Counted from the first letter of the stretch, positions 1-8,118 are shown. The stretch is DNA of 39,387 nt from CAZSNH01 sp052388455 (GCA_052388455.1 JBQTIA010000142.1:1-39387), one strand, 5' to 3'. Notes: a model not told the origin generated them from the letters alone. Made by a program: numbers and translations.

Positions 1-48
1 AGATTGTGGATCTAGAGGTCCCCTGTTCAAGCCAGGGAGGCGGTACCA
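1..48 (+). tRNA. tRNA-His (GTG), 3' part only
   Basis: The window opens inside the anticodon arm. Positions 1-3 and 11-15 form the stem around loop 4-10 (TTGTGGA, anticodon GTG at 6-8). The variable loop is 16-20. The T arm is CCCTG (21-25), TTCAAGC (26-32) and CAGGG (33-37). The 3' acceptor strand AGGCGGT is 38-44, followed by discriminator A45 and an encoded CCA at 46-48. Most bacterial tRNA-His have C as discriminator together with an extra 5' G. An A here matches the unusual tRNA-His reported from many alphaproteobacteria. The 5' half, including position -1, lies outside the window. Confidence 0.88.
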
Positions 49-158
49 ATAAATTCAATCTCTATCTTCTTTGCTTTTATCTTCTCTGCTTCTCCCGAGT
101 CGATCTCGCTCCCATAGCAAGCGCCGCAGGGCATGCGAACCCGAGCGGCCTTTGACCA

Positions 159-189
159 CGGTTCACGGAACCGGCCGGGTCCTTATAAG
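159..189 (+). promoter_or_regulatory. Possible promoter/operator of the adenosine kinase gene
   Basis: An exact inverted repeat, CGGTTC-ACG-GAACCG, lies at 159-173. It is followed by the palindrome CCTTATAAGG at 181-190, which contains a TATAAG -10-like element at 184-189. A TTCACG -35-like hexamer would sit 16 bases upstream of it. The start codon at 218 is about 30 bases downstream. The arrangement suggests a promoter with an overlapping operator, but neither the -35 element nor a binding protein is established. Confidence 0.3.
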
Positions 190-217
190 GGCCGAGGGCT
201 TGGGGGAAGGGAAACAA

Positions 218-1210
218 ATGACCGACATCCGCTACGACGTGGTCGCGATCGGCAACGCGATCGTCGACATCATCGGCCGCTGCGACGAGGCATTTCTGAC
301 CCGCCATGGCGCCAACAAGGGACAGATGCGCCTCGTCGATGCCGACACGGTGGCGGCGCTCTATGCCGACATGGGGCCGAGCATCGAGATCTCGGGCGGC
401 TCGGCGGCCAATACCGTCGCCGGCCTCGCCTCGTTCGGAGGGCGGGCGGGCTTCATCGGCAAGGTCGCGACCGACGAGTTCGGCCGCATTTTCCGCCACG
501 ACATCACCGCCGCCGGCGTGACGTTCGAAACGCCCCCTGTCGCCGGAAAAGCGCCGACATCTCGATCGCTGATCCTGGTGACGCCCGACGGCGAGCGCAC
601 CATGAACACCTTCCTCGGGATCAGCACCGACCTCGACAACGGAGAAGTCGACCCAGTCATGATCCGCGATGCCGGCATCGTCTACCTGGAGGGCTATCTG
701 TTCGACCGCCCCGAGGCCAAGGCGGCGTTTCGCGAGGCGGCGTCAATGGCCCGCGCCGCCGGCCGCCGTGTCGCCCTGACACTGTCGGACTCGTTCTGCG
801 TCGACCGCCATCGCGCCGAGTTCCTCCAACTGATCCGCGACGGCATCGACATTCTCTTTGCCAATGAAAGCGAAATCACCTCGCTCTATCAGGCCGCGAA
901 TTTCGATGCCGCGGCCACCAGCGCCGCCAAGGACGTCCGGCTCGCCGTCTTGACGCGCAGCGCCAAAGGCTCCGTGATTTTTTCCGATGGCCGCAGCGTT
1001 GTCGTCCCTGCCATGCATGTTGCCAAGGTCGTCGATACCACGGGTGCTGGAGACCTCTACGCGGCCGGCTTCCTCTTCGGTTTGACCCGGGGCCGAGACA
1101 CGGAGACGTGCGGTCGACTTGGGGGCCTCGCTGCGGCAGAGATCATCAGCCATGTCGGTGCCCGGCCCGAGAGCAGCTTGGCCAAGCTCGCAATAGAAGC
1201 TGGCCTTTGA
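218..1210 (+). CDS. Adenosine kinase-like PfkB family carbohydrate kinase
   Basis: A 330-residue PfkB/ribokinase-family kinase, most like bacterial adenosine kinases that phosphorylate adenosine to AMP with ATP in the cytoplasm. The N-terminal GNAIVDI segment, the sugar-binding GGSAANT segment near residue 68 and the C-terminal signature DTTGAGDLYAAGF support this; its Asp is the expected catalytic base and the GAGD loop forms the anion hole. Translation could open further upstream at 71, but the ATG at 218 is preceded by a purine-rich GGGGGAAGGGAAA Shine-Dalgarno region and starts just before the conserved first strand. The substrate is inferred from overall resemblance; another PfkB sugar or nucleoside kinase is possible. 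The gene stands alone between tRNA-His and an unrelated DNA-binding-like protein. Confidence 0.85.
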   Translation: MTDIRYDVVAIGNAIVDIIGRCDEAFLTRHGANKGQMRLVDADTVAALYADMGPSIEISGGSAANTVAGLASFGGRAGFIGKVATDEFGRIFRHDITAAGVTFETPPVAGKAPTSRSLILVTPDGERTMNTFLGISTDLDNGEVDPVMIRDAGIVYLEGYLFDRPEAKAAFREAASMARAAGRRVALTLSDSFCVDRHRAEFLQLIRDGIDILFANESEITSLYQAANFDAAATSAAKDVRLAVLTRSAKGSVIFSDGRSVVVPAMHVAKVVDTTGAGDLYAAGFLFGLTRGRDTETCGRLGGLAAAEIISHVGARPESSLAKLAIEAGL

Positions 1211-1383
1211 GCATAGAAGATCGCTTGGACAGTTTACGGGCGAAAGGCGACTGGCCCTTATTTCGTTCGCTTGCCGACGTCGGCAAAACGACTCTCTGTA
1301 ACTGAACCGTTCGGGCATCGACGACGATCTTCACCAGCGCGCGACCCAATGTTGTATCGCAAAAGCCTTGCTTTGTTCGAAAG

Positions 1384-1402
1384 ACATACAAGTTGAGTAT
1401 GT
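1384..1402. promoter_or_regulatory. Inverted repeat in the AT-rich leader before 1526
   Basis: The gene-free stretch 1211-1525 becomes markedly AT-rich after about 1350, unlike its surroundings. It holds an exact dyad, ACATAC-AAGTTGA-GTATGT, at 1384-1402, 124 bases upstream of the ATG at 1526. Its size fits a dimeric repressor site, possibly for the AT-hook-like protein encoded next. No clear -35/-10 pair stands out. No other gene is seen in 1211-1525. Confidence 0.3.
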
Positions 1403-1525
1403 ATTTCGGCAACGATTTCCTTTGTCCGACTGCAATAATTGATAAAGAACTATTTATTATCCTTGGACTACAAGCCGGACGCATTCATTCTCTTTCTCAG
1501 CGAATCGCATTGCGAGGTTGAATTC

Positions 1526-2188
1526 ATGTCTCAAATCCGAGCGACACGCGGCCGTCCGAAAGGAACCGGTCTCGATGATCATGAGCAGTTGATCTCGGTG
1601 GCCCGCAAGATGGCCAGCGACCCGAACCTGAAGACGACGACCGCCATCCGGTCCACCGGCATTACCGATCCGTCCTCCATCCGCCGCCTGCGCGACAAGT
1701 TCAACGACGTCCGCGAACAGCTGATGGCCGAGGTGGCTGGCACACCATCGACGGCGAGCCGGCCGCCGGTCGCGGTCCCTTCGACCGCTGCACGCCGACA
1801 CACGGCGGCCGCACTGACCAAGCCGACCGCCTCGCGAAAGACGGCGGAAGCGAAATCGGCTACGAGCCTGCCGAGCGAAACCGCTCAAGGTACGAGCTCT
1901 GTCGGAATCGATCCGCCGACCGTTCCCGCCGTCGACGTCGCGACGCCGGTCACAAGTCAACGCGGGATTTCACCGAACGACGCCACCTGGATGACCATCT
2001 GGTGTGGCCTCGGCATTCAGAGTTTCAGCACGGCGGTCGCGTTGCAGATTTCGTTCGTCGAGAAGATGATGCGTATGCCGCACATGGCTTCGGCCCTGCG
2101 CGGTCAGGTGGCGTTGAATGAGTTGGCGCTGGCGTTCACTCCCAAGTCCGATGGTCTTGATCAGCGAACCGGGGAGACGTTGCACTGA
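1526..2188 (+). CDS. Hypothetical protein with AT-hook-like N terminus
   Basis: A 220-residue protein I do not recognise. The ATG at 1526 has GAGG at 1514-1517 in front of it; the open frame extends upstream to 1439 but without an equally good site. Residues 8-15 read RGRPKGTG, an AT-hook-like minor-groove motif. It is followed by a predicted helical segment to about residue 70 that could be a helix-turn-helix. Residues about 70-150 are a low-complexity linker rich in Ala, Thr, Ser and Pro. The C-terminal segment (about 155-210) is hydrophobic and amphipathic, with Trp, Met and Phe residues, and could mediate oligomerisation or binding to a surface such as a lipid or polyester granule. A DNA-binding regulator or nucleoid/granule-associated protein is plausible. 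The gene has its own AT-rich upstream region and a downstream terminator, so it is probably transcribed alone. Confidence 0.6.
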   Translation: MSQIRATRGRPKGTGLDDHEQLISVARKMASDPNLKTTTAIRSTGITDPSSIRRLRDKFNDVREQLMAEVAGTPSTASRPPVAVPSTAARRHTAAALTKPTASRKTAEAKSATSLPSETAQGTSSVGIDPPTVPAVDVATPVTSQRGISPNDATWMTIWCGLGIQSFSTAVALQISFVEKMMRMPHMASALRGQVALNELALAFTPKSDGLDQRTGETLH

Positions 2189-2228
2189 GCAACGCTCGGC
2201 CTTTCCTCTCCAAGTCCGACGCGCTCCC

Positions 2229-2260
2229 TCGGCCGCTCCCCAGGCGGCCGAATTCTTTTT
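2229..2260 (+). terminator. Intrinsic terminator after the AT-hook-like gene
   Basis: An exact 8-bp stem, TCGGCCGC (2229-2236) and GCGGCCGA (2244-2251), closes a 7-base loop and is followed directly by ATTCTTTTT (2252-2260). This is a classic Rho-independent terminator for the plus-strand gene ending at 2188. It lies between that gene and the convergent coaA, which ends at 2324. Confidence 0.85.
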
Positions 2261-2323
2261 CTAGACTATTGTTGAGACCGGCGATTCACGCTTCGGACTG
2301 ATAGGGTCCGAGGCGATCGTGGT

Positions 2324-3376
2324 CTAAAGCTTCCGCAGCGCGACCGACTCGACCCGGTGGTCCGCGCGCTTGCGCAGGATCAGGCGGGAGCGCTGGCGGG
2401 TGGGGAGAATATTCTCCTCCAGGTTATTGAGATTGATGCTGCGCCAGATGTCGAGTGAACGGGCCACGGCGTTGTCGTGGGTCAACGTCGTATAACGATG
2501 GAAATACGATGCGGGATCGCGGAAAGCGGTGCTGCGAAGGCGCATGAAGCGGGCGACGTACCAGTCCTGAATGACCTCGGGATCGGCGTCCATGTAGATC
2601 GAGAAATCGAAGAAATCCGAAACGAAGGGAATGACCTCGCCGCCCTTCGGCAATCGCGCCGGCTGGAGCACGTTCAATCCTTCGACGATCAGAATATCGG
2701 GCCGCTCGATGACGGATTTCTGCCCCGGCATGATGTCGTAATGGAAATGCGAGTAGACCGGCGCCTCAACCTTCTCCTTGCCTGATTTCACGTCGGCAAG
2801 AAAATTCAACAGCGCGGCGGAATCGAAGCTCTCCGGAAAGCCCTTCCGGTTCATGATACCGCGGGCTTCCAGCTCACGGTTCGGTAGCAAGAAGCCGTCT
2901 GTGGTCATCTGCTCGACGCGGGGATGGTCCGGCCAGCGCGCCAGAAGCGCTTTCAGAACGCGGGCCGTCGTGCTCTTGCCGACGGCGACGGAGCCGGCCA
3001 CACCGATGATGAACGGCACCTTGCAGTCGCGCCGGCCGAGAAAGGTCGAGGTGACGGCGTGCAGCTTCTGCGAGGCGGCGACATAGAGATTGAGCAGGCG
3101 GGAGAGCGGGAGATAAATTTCCTCCACCTCGTCGACCGACAGTTCCTCGATCAGACCTGAAAGCTGATCCAGCTCCTCCGGCAGCAGCGTCATCGGCGTG
3201 TCGAGGCGGAGCTTGGCCCACTGCTGCCGCGTGAAGTGGCGGTAGGGCGAAAACTGCAGCGGACCCGGCGGTTCGGACGTCTCGACTGTCCGATCGGGCG
3301 GCTTCGGCACCACGACCGGGCGAAGGGTCTGAGAGGCTTGACTCATGACTGCACACCACCGCCCACCGCGGCTCAT
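2324..3376 (-). CDS. coaA: Type I pantothenate kinase
   Basis: Phosphorylates pantothenate to 4'-phosphopantothenate, the first step of coenzyme A synthesis, in the cytosol. The product is up to 350 residues. It has a Walker A motif GVAGSVAVGKST around residue 125, the TTDGFLLPN segment, the RKGFPESFD segment and YSHFHYDI, all characteristic of bacterial CoaA and distinct from type II and type III kinases. The ATG at 3376 overlaps the hisE stop codon as ATGA, which suggests translational coupling. A second ATG at 3346 (340 residues) is an equally possible start, since the first residues are not part of the conserved core. It is the last gene of the minus-strand run mnmE to coaA. The pairing hisE-coaA is familiar from histidine operons of related bacteria. 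Confidence 0.95.
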   Translation of the reverse strand: MSRGGRWCAVMSQASQTLRPVVVPKPPDRTVETSEPPGPLQFSPYRHFTRQQWAKLRLDTPMTLLPEELDQLSGLIEELSVDEVEEIYLPLSRLLNLYVAASQKLHAVTSTFLGRRDCKVPFIIGVAGSVAVGKSTTARVLKALLARWPDHPRVEQMTTDGFLLPNRELEARGIMNRKGFPESFDSAALLNFLADVKSGKEKVEAPVYSHFHYDIMPGQKSVIERPDILIVEGLNVLQPARLPKGGEVIPFVSDFFDFSIYMDADPEVIQDWYVARFMRLRSTAFRDPASYFHRYTTLTHDNAVARSLDIWRSINLNNLEENILPTRQRSRLILRKRADHRVESVALRKL

Positions 3377-3696
3377 TTCGCCGTCCGGGCCGCTTTCTCA
3401 TCGAGACCCGAAACACCCATCCGACGCCCGAGCACCGCAAGTACATCGCCGATGGCGACGTCGCGGCTCTCGAGCAGCACGAGCAGATGATATACCAAAT
3501 CGGCCGCCTCGGCTGTCAGACTTTCGGGGCTGCCGGCAACCCCGGCGATGGCCGTCTCGAACGCTTCCTCACCGAGCTTCTTCGCGCATTTCTCCGGCCC
3601 GGCGTCCAGCAGCTGGCGCGTATAGGACCGGTCCGCTGCCGCCGTTCGCCGGGCGCGGATAGTAGTAGCCAAATGGCTAATAACATCTTCTGTCAT
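3373..3696 (-). CDS. hisE: Phosphoribosyl-ATP pyrophosphatase
   Basis: Hydrolyses phosphoribosyl-ATP to phosphoribosyl-AMP, the second step of histidine synthesis. The product is 107 residues, the normal size of a stand-alone HisE. The conserved metal-binding helices are visible: KKLGEEAFETAIA with the EExxE-like pattern, and AADLVYHLLVLL with the ExxD-like pattern. It overlaps coaA by 4 bases downstream and follows parB by about 64 bases. In many Hyphomicrobiales hisE sits behind hisF in a his operon, but here no other his gene is present and it trails parB instead, which suggests a rearrangement. It could be co-transcribed with parAB; no separate promoter is obvious in the short gap. Confidence 0.95.
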   Translation of the reverse strand: MTEDVISHLATTIRARRTAAADRSYTRQLLDAGPEKCAKKLGEEAFETAIAGVAGSPESLTAEAADLVYHLLVLLESRDVAIGDVLAVLGRRMGVSGLDEKAARTAK

Positions 3697-3760
3697 GCCG
3701 CCAATGAGACCAGACGGTGCAGCCCGTCAAGCGCAACGGCGTACTGGCCTGTAACCGACG

Positions 3761-4642
3761 TCAACTGCCCGGCATGCCGGCGAGGCGCAGGCGGATATAT
3801 TCGAGCTGGTCAAAATTACCGTACTTGATGACGAGATTGCCGCTCTCGCCCGTCCCGCGCTTGATCTCGACCTTGAGTCCGAGCGTGTCGGACAGCTCCT
3901 TCTCGAAAGCCTTGGTATCGGGATCCTTGTCGCGCACCTTACGGGGTGTACCTGTCGTATCGTCGCCGCCTTGAACAAGCGCTTCGACCTCGCGCACATT
4001 GAGGCCCTCGGCGACGATCCTCTCGGCCAGCGTCTCGGCATCGGCCCGTCCGATCAGCGCGCGCGCGTGCCCGGCGGTCAGCCGCCCGTCCTGCACCATG
4101 CCCTGGACCGCGGGCGGCAGCTTGAGCAGCCGCAGCGTGTTCGCGACGTGGCTGCGGCTTTTGCCGATGATCTCGGATAGCTGATCCTGGCTGTACCCGA
4201 ACCGCTCGACGAGGTCGCGGTAGCCGCCGGCCTCCTCGATGGCATTGAGATCCGAGCGCTGGACGTTCTCGATGATCGCAAGCTCGAGAACCTCTTTATC
4301 CGCAAGATCGCGGACGATGACCGGCACGGTGTGCAGCCCGGCCTTCTGCGCAGCCCTCCAGCGCCGCTCGCCCGCGACGATCTCGAAGGCATTGGGGTTC
4401 GAGGGATCCCGCCGCGCGATGATGGGTTGTACCAGCCCCTTCGCGCGGATGCTGTCGGCCAGCTCGGCCAGCTCCTCGTCGCGGAAATCCTTTCGCGGGT
4501 TGAGCCGGCCGCCCTTCAGCAGCTCGATCGGGACCAGACGCTGCTCGCCCTCGACCGGCAGCGCCGGCTGACCCACTGGCACGTCACCGATCAGAGAGGC
4601 CAGTCCACGACCCAGGCGGCTCTTTTGCATCGGCGCGTTCAT
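3761..4642 (-). CDS. parB: Chromosome-partitioning protein ParB
   Basis: ParB binds parS sites, slides along DNA as a CTP-dependent clamp, and is positioned by ParA to segregate newly replicated origins. The product is 293 residues. It has the N-terminal LGRGLASLIG motif that contacts ParA, the CTP-binding box GERRWRA at residues 91-97, the ENVQRSDLNAIEEA segment, a central helix-turn-helix (SQDQLSEIIGKSRSHVANTLRLL) and a C-terminal dimerisation domain. Translation begins at the ATG at 4642, where the conserved ParB sequence starts and GGAA precedes it; the frame remains open further upstream only as a shadow of parA. It follows parA after 50 bases. The two parS sites at 6124 and 8119 lie upstream in the same gene run. 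Confidence 0.97.
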   Translation of the reverse strand: MNAPMQKSRLGRGLASLIGDVPVGQPALPVEGEQRLVPIELLKGGRLNPRKDFRDEELAELADSIRAKGLVQPIIARRDPSNPNAFEIVAGERRWRAAQKAGLHTVPVIVRDLADKEVLELAIIENVQRSDLNAIEEAGGYRDLVERFGYSQDQLSEIIGKSRSHVANTLRLLKLPPAVQGMVQDGRLTAGHARALIGRADAETLAERIVAEGLNVREVEALVQGGDDTTGTPRKVRDKDPDTKAFEKELSDTLGLKVEIKRGTGESGNLVIKYGNFDQLEYIRLRLAGMPGS

Positions 4643-4692
4643 CGTGTTTCCACGTCCTGATATGGAATTGCTATGCGGGTGCGGCGGCCGGC

Positions 4693-5526
4693 TCAAGCAG
4701 CCTGGTTCTGACGCTCGCGGTGGATGATCTCGGTTGCCAGCCGTATGTAAGCCTGACTGCCGGCGCAGTCGTAATCGTAAAGCAGGATGGGCTTGCCGTG
4801 GGAGGGCGCCTCGGCGACCCTTGTGTTGCGGGGAATGACGGACTCGTAAACCTTGGTCCCGAAGAAGGCCCGGACGTTCTCTGCTACTTCCCGCGAAAGG
4901 GTGGTGCGTGCATCGTGCATGGTCAGCACCACACCCTGGATTTCGAGCGCCGGATTGAGCGAAGCACGGATCTGCTCGATGGTGTCCTTGAGCTGCGAAA
5001 TGCCTTCGAGGGCGAAGAACTCGCACTGTACCGGCACCAGCACTGCGTTGGCTGCGGCCAGCGCGTTGAGCGTCAGCAGGTTCAGCGAGGGCGGACAATC
5101 GATCAGGATGTAGTTGAACGACTCGTCGGCAGGACGGGTTCGAACCTGCGCGACGAGCGCGGCAACGGCGTCACGGAGGCGATACGGCCGGGTGGCGTCG
5201 CCGGCGAGGCTGGCTTCGAGACCCACCAGATCGGCGTTGGCCGGTACCACGTGCAGGCCCGGCACGGCTGTTGGCAGCGCGGCATCCAAAAGCTTCGAGC
5301 CCCCAATCAGCACATCATAGCTGGTCAGGCGGCGGGCCTCGGGCGCGATGCCGAGCCCGGTCGAGGCGTTGCCCTGCGGATCGAGATCAAGGACCAGAAC
5401 CCGCTCGCCGATGGCAGCCAGGGCGGTTCCGAGGTTGATGGCCGTCGTCGTCTTGCCTACGCCGCCCTTCTGGTTGGCGACGGCGAGAACGCGCAGCCCA
5501 TGCGTGCCGATGATTTGACCTGTCAC
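4693..5526 (-). CDS. parA: Chromosome-partitioning ATPase ParA
   Basis: A Walker-type ATPase of 277 residues that binds nucleoid DNA non-specifically as an ATP dimer and drives movement of ParB-parS complexes. It carries the deviant Walker A motif KGGVGKTT at about residues 20-27, the DLDPQGNAS switch I segment and the IDCPPSLN Walker B segment. The N-terminal extension before the P-loop is short, as in chromosomal ParA/Soj proteins, without the helix-turn-helix of many plasmid ParAs. The start overlaps the rsmG stop as ATGA at 5523-5526, implying translational coupling. It forms the segregation module with parB downstream. Confidence 0.97.
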   Translation of the reverse strand: MTGQIIGTHGLRVLAVANQKGGVGKTTTAINLGTALAAIGERVLVLDLDPQGNASTGLGIAPEARRLTSYDVLIGGSKLLDAALPTAVPGLHVVPANADLVGLEASLAGDATRPYRLRDAVAALVAQVRTRPADESFNYILIDCPPSLNLLTLNALAAANAVLVPVQCEFFALEGISQLKDTIEQIRASLNPALEIQGVVLTMHDARTTLSREVAENVRAFFGTKVYESVIPRNTRVAEAPSHGKPILLYDYDCAGSQAYIRLATEIIHRERQNQAA

Positions 5527-6200
5527 GGTACCCTGTCCTCCAACCTGGCGCTCAAGCCGCCGATGATAGCGATGCAGGCATCCGGCGCGGTTCTGCTGGG
5601 CACCAGCTCGACGCTGAAATCCCAGCGCTTGCGCGCCTCGGCCAGTTCCGCCTCGACCTCCCGACCCTTGAGAAACAGCCCCTTGGCGCCTGGCGACAGG
5701 AATGGCTGCGCCAGTCCGAGCAGGCGGCTCATCGGGGCCAGAGCACGCGCCGATACAACATCTATTTGCCCGACCTTAGCGTGAGTCGTCGCCGATTCGA
5801 TCCTGGCGCACAGGATGTCCACAGCCACCCCCGTTGCCCTCGCCACCTCGCGCAGGAACGCCGCCTTGCGGCTGTCGCTTTCGATCAATGTCGCCCGGCA
5901 CTCCTGGCGCCCCTCGAGCAGGATTGCCATCACCAGCCCGGGGAATCCGGCACCGGAGCCGATGTCGAGCAGTCCGGATGCGCTATGTGGGATGTGAGAG
6001 AGGAGCTGCGCACTGTCGGCAAAATGCCTATGCCAGATGGCGTCCAAGGTGCTCGGCGCGACGAGGTTGATCGTCGACTGCCAACGTCGCAGCAGGGCGG
6101 CGTAAGTCTCGAGCCGATCGAGGGTTTCACGTGAAACGGGAAACGCCTCCCCGAACCCGTCACGGTCGCCGATGACCGGAAGAGGGCCACCCGGACCCAT
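5523..6200 (-). CDS. rsmG: 16S rRNA (guanine-N7)-methyltransferase
   Basis: Methylates N7 of G527 in 16S rRNA (E. coli numbering) using S-adenosylmethionine; formerly GidB. The product is 225 residues, close to the family norm. The SAM-binding signature LLDIGSGAGFPG is followed by the ESDSRKAAFLREV and VVSARALAP segments. The ATG at 6200 shares one base with the mnmG stop codon (TGATG). Codons for residues 22-26 (VSRET) coincide with a parS palindrome, so the sequence here is shaped both as protein code and as a ParB site. It sits between mnmG and parA, the usual order near bacterial origins. Confidence 0.96.
   Translation of the reverse strand: MGPGGPLPVIGDRDGFGEAFPVSRETLDRLETYAALLRRWQSTINLVAPSTLDAIWHRHFADSAQLLSHIPHSASGLLDIGSGAGFPGLVMAILLEGRQECRATLIESDSRKAAFLREVARATGVAVDILCARIESATTHAKVGQIDVVSARALAPMSRLLGLAQPFLSPGAKGLFLKGREVEAELAEARKRWDFSVELVPSRTAPDACIAIIGGLSARLEDRVP
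6124..6137. promoter_or_regulatory. parS: parS centromere site 1 (inside rsmG)
   Basis: GTTTCACGTGAAAC is a perfect 14-bp palindrome matching the core of the widely conserved parS site; the outermost bases of the usual 16-mer are G and G instead of T and A. It lies in the 5' part of rsmG, about 12 kb from the candidate origin and 1.5 kb upstream of parB. ParB is expected to nucleate here. Confidence 0.92.
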
Positions 6201-8077
6201 CAGGCCGATTTCCTGGCCGGAGCCTTTCTGAGCATCGCCAGCACCAGCGTCAGCGCCGCCGGAGTCATGCCGTCGATGCGGGCCGCCTGAGCCAGTGTCG
6301 CGGGCCGATGCCGGTCCAGCTTCTGGCGGACCTCCGTCGACAGGCTGGGGACGGTGGCGAAATCGAACCCGGCGGGTATCGCGATGGACTCGTCCTTGCG
6401 CATGGCCTCCACGTCGGCATCCTGCCGCCGGACGTAGGATGCGTAGCGGGCATCGACCTCGATCTGGGCGGCGATGGAAGGAGTCAGGCTCGCCAGCTCC
6501 GGCCAGATGCCGGCGAGGCGGCGGAGGTCGACTCCCGGCAAGGCCAGCAGATCGAAGGCTGAGCGACGGCGGCCGTCGCGGTTGATCTCCAGGCCGTATC
6601 GCGCCGCCTCGTTGGGGGTCAGTGTCAACGCTTCAAGCTGCGCCATGCCGGACGCCAGCGCCGAGGACTTTTCGGCATACGCACGGCGGCGATCGGGTCC
6701 GATGCATCCAAGGCGATCGCCAAGTGGAGTCAGCCTCTGGTCGGCGTTGTCGGCCCGCAGCTTCAGGCGGAACTCGGCGCGCGAGGTGAACATCCGATAA
6801 GGCTCGGAGACCCCACGCGACACCAGGTCGTCGATCATGACGCCGAGATAGCCGTCGGCCCTGGAGACAACGAACCCGTTCGGAATGTCGCCAGCGCCGG
6901 CCGCGAGGGCGGCGTTGAGTCCCGCCGCGAGCCCCTGGGCTGCCGCTTCCTCGTAGCCCGTCGTCCCATTCACCTGCCCGGCCAGAAACAGGCCCGGTAG
7001 ACGCTTGCTCTCCAGCGTCGCAGTCAACTCGCGGGGGTCCACATGGTCGTATTCGATCGCATAGCCGTGACGGAGAATGCGGACCTTCTCAAGCCCGGGA
7101 ATAGTACGCAGGAACGACTCCTGCACGTCGTCAGGCAGCGAGGTGGAAATACCATTGGGGTAGATCGTGTCGTCGTCGAGCCCCTCCGGCTCGAGGAAGA
7201 TCTGATGCGCGGAGCGGTCGGCAAAGCGGACCACCTTGTCCTCGATCGACGGACAGTAGCGCGGACCGATACTACCGATCTGGCCCGAATACATGGGTGA
7301 GCGCGCGAGATTAGCCCGGATGATGTCGTGCGTCGCCGCGCTCGTCAGCGTGATTCCGCACGAGATCTGTCGGTTCGTTATGGCCGTCGTCAGGAAGGAA
7401 AACGGGATCGGAGGATCGTCGCCCGGCTGCATGTCCAGCCCCGACCAGTCGATGGATCGCCCATCGAGCCGCGGAGGCGTCCCGGTCTTCAGGCGGCCCA
7501 TGCGCAGCCCCAGCCCGTAAAGCCGCTCGGATAGCTTCAATGCCGGCGCCTCGCCGATACGGCCAGCGGGGATGCGGGTCTCGCCGCGATGAATGAGGCC
7601 GTTGAGGAATGTACCCGTCGTCAGCACGACGGCGCCGGCCGTCAGGCGACGGCCCGAGCCGGTCTCGATTCCCGCGACGCGGCCGTTCGATACGATCAGA
7701 TCCTCGACCGCCCCTTCGACGACCTGGAGAGCAGGTGTCGCGGCGATCGCCTGCTGCATGGCCCGCCGATACAACTTCCGGTCGGCCTGGGCGCGGGGAC
7801 CCTGCACGGCCGGACCCTTGGAGCGGTTCAACAGCCGAAACTGGATGCCCGCCGCATCGGCGACACGGCCCATCAGACCGTCGAGGGCGTCGATCTCGCG
7901 GACCAGATGCCCCTTACCGAGCCCTCCGATGGCCGGATTGCACGACATTTCTCCAATGGTTACGGCCGAATGGGTGACGAGGGCCGTGCGAGCGCCCATA
8001 CGGGCAGCCGCGGCGGCGGCTTCCGTGCCGGCATGGCCGCCACCGACGACGATGACATCGAACTGCGAAGCGCTCAT
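6200..8077 (-). CDS. mnmG: tRNA uridine 5-carboxymethylaminomethyl modification enzyme MnmG
   Basis: The FAD-binding partner of MnmE. Together they install the carboxymethylaminomethyl group on wobble uridine 34 of several tRNAs. The product is 625 residues, the family's usual length. It has the FAD dinucleotide motif VGGGHAGTEA at residues 11-20, the conserved MSCNPAIGGLGKGHLVREIDA region with its Cys, and the FLAGQVNGTTGYEEAAAQG segment. The frame is open upstream to 8215, but the ATG at 8077 is right for the FAD fold and has AGGGGA just before it; an upstream start would read through the parS site at 8119. It overlaps rsmG by one base and follows mnmE after 85 bases that contain the second parS site. 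Confidence 0.96.
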   Translation of the reverse strand: MSASQFDVIVVGGGHAGTEAAAAAARMGARTALVTHSAVTIGEMSCNPAIGGLGKGHLVREIDALDGLMGRVADAAGIQFRLLNRSKGPAVQGPRAQADRKLYRRAMQQAIAATPALQVVEGAVEDLIVSNGRVAGIETGSGRRLTAGAVVLTTGTFLNGLIHRGETRIPAGRIGEAPALKLSERLYGLGLRMGRLKTGTPPRLDGRSIDWSGLDMQPGDDPPIPFSFLTTAITNRQISCGITLTSAATHDIIRANLARSPMYSGQIGSIGPRYCPSIEDKVVRFADRSAHQIFLEPEGLDDDTIYPNGISTSLPDDVQESFLRTIPGLEKVRILRHGYAIEYDHVDPRELTATLESKRLPGLFLAGQVNGTTGYEEAAAQGLAAGLNAALAAGAGDIPNGFVVSRADGYLGVMIDDLVSRGVSEPYRMFTSRAEFRLKLRADNADQRLTPLGDRLGCIGPDRRRAYAEKSSALASGMAQLEALTLTPNEAARYGLEINRDGRRRSAFDLLALPGVDLRRLAGIWPELASLTPSIAAQIEVDARYASYVRRQDADVEAMRKDESIAIPAGFDFATVPSLSTEVRQKLDRHRPATLAQAARIDGMTPAALTLVLAMLRKAPARKSA

Positions 8078-8118
8078 GGTCCCCTGAATATCCGGATCGG
8101 CTGCAATTGATAAGGCCC

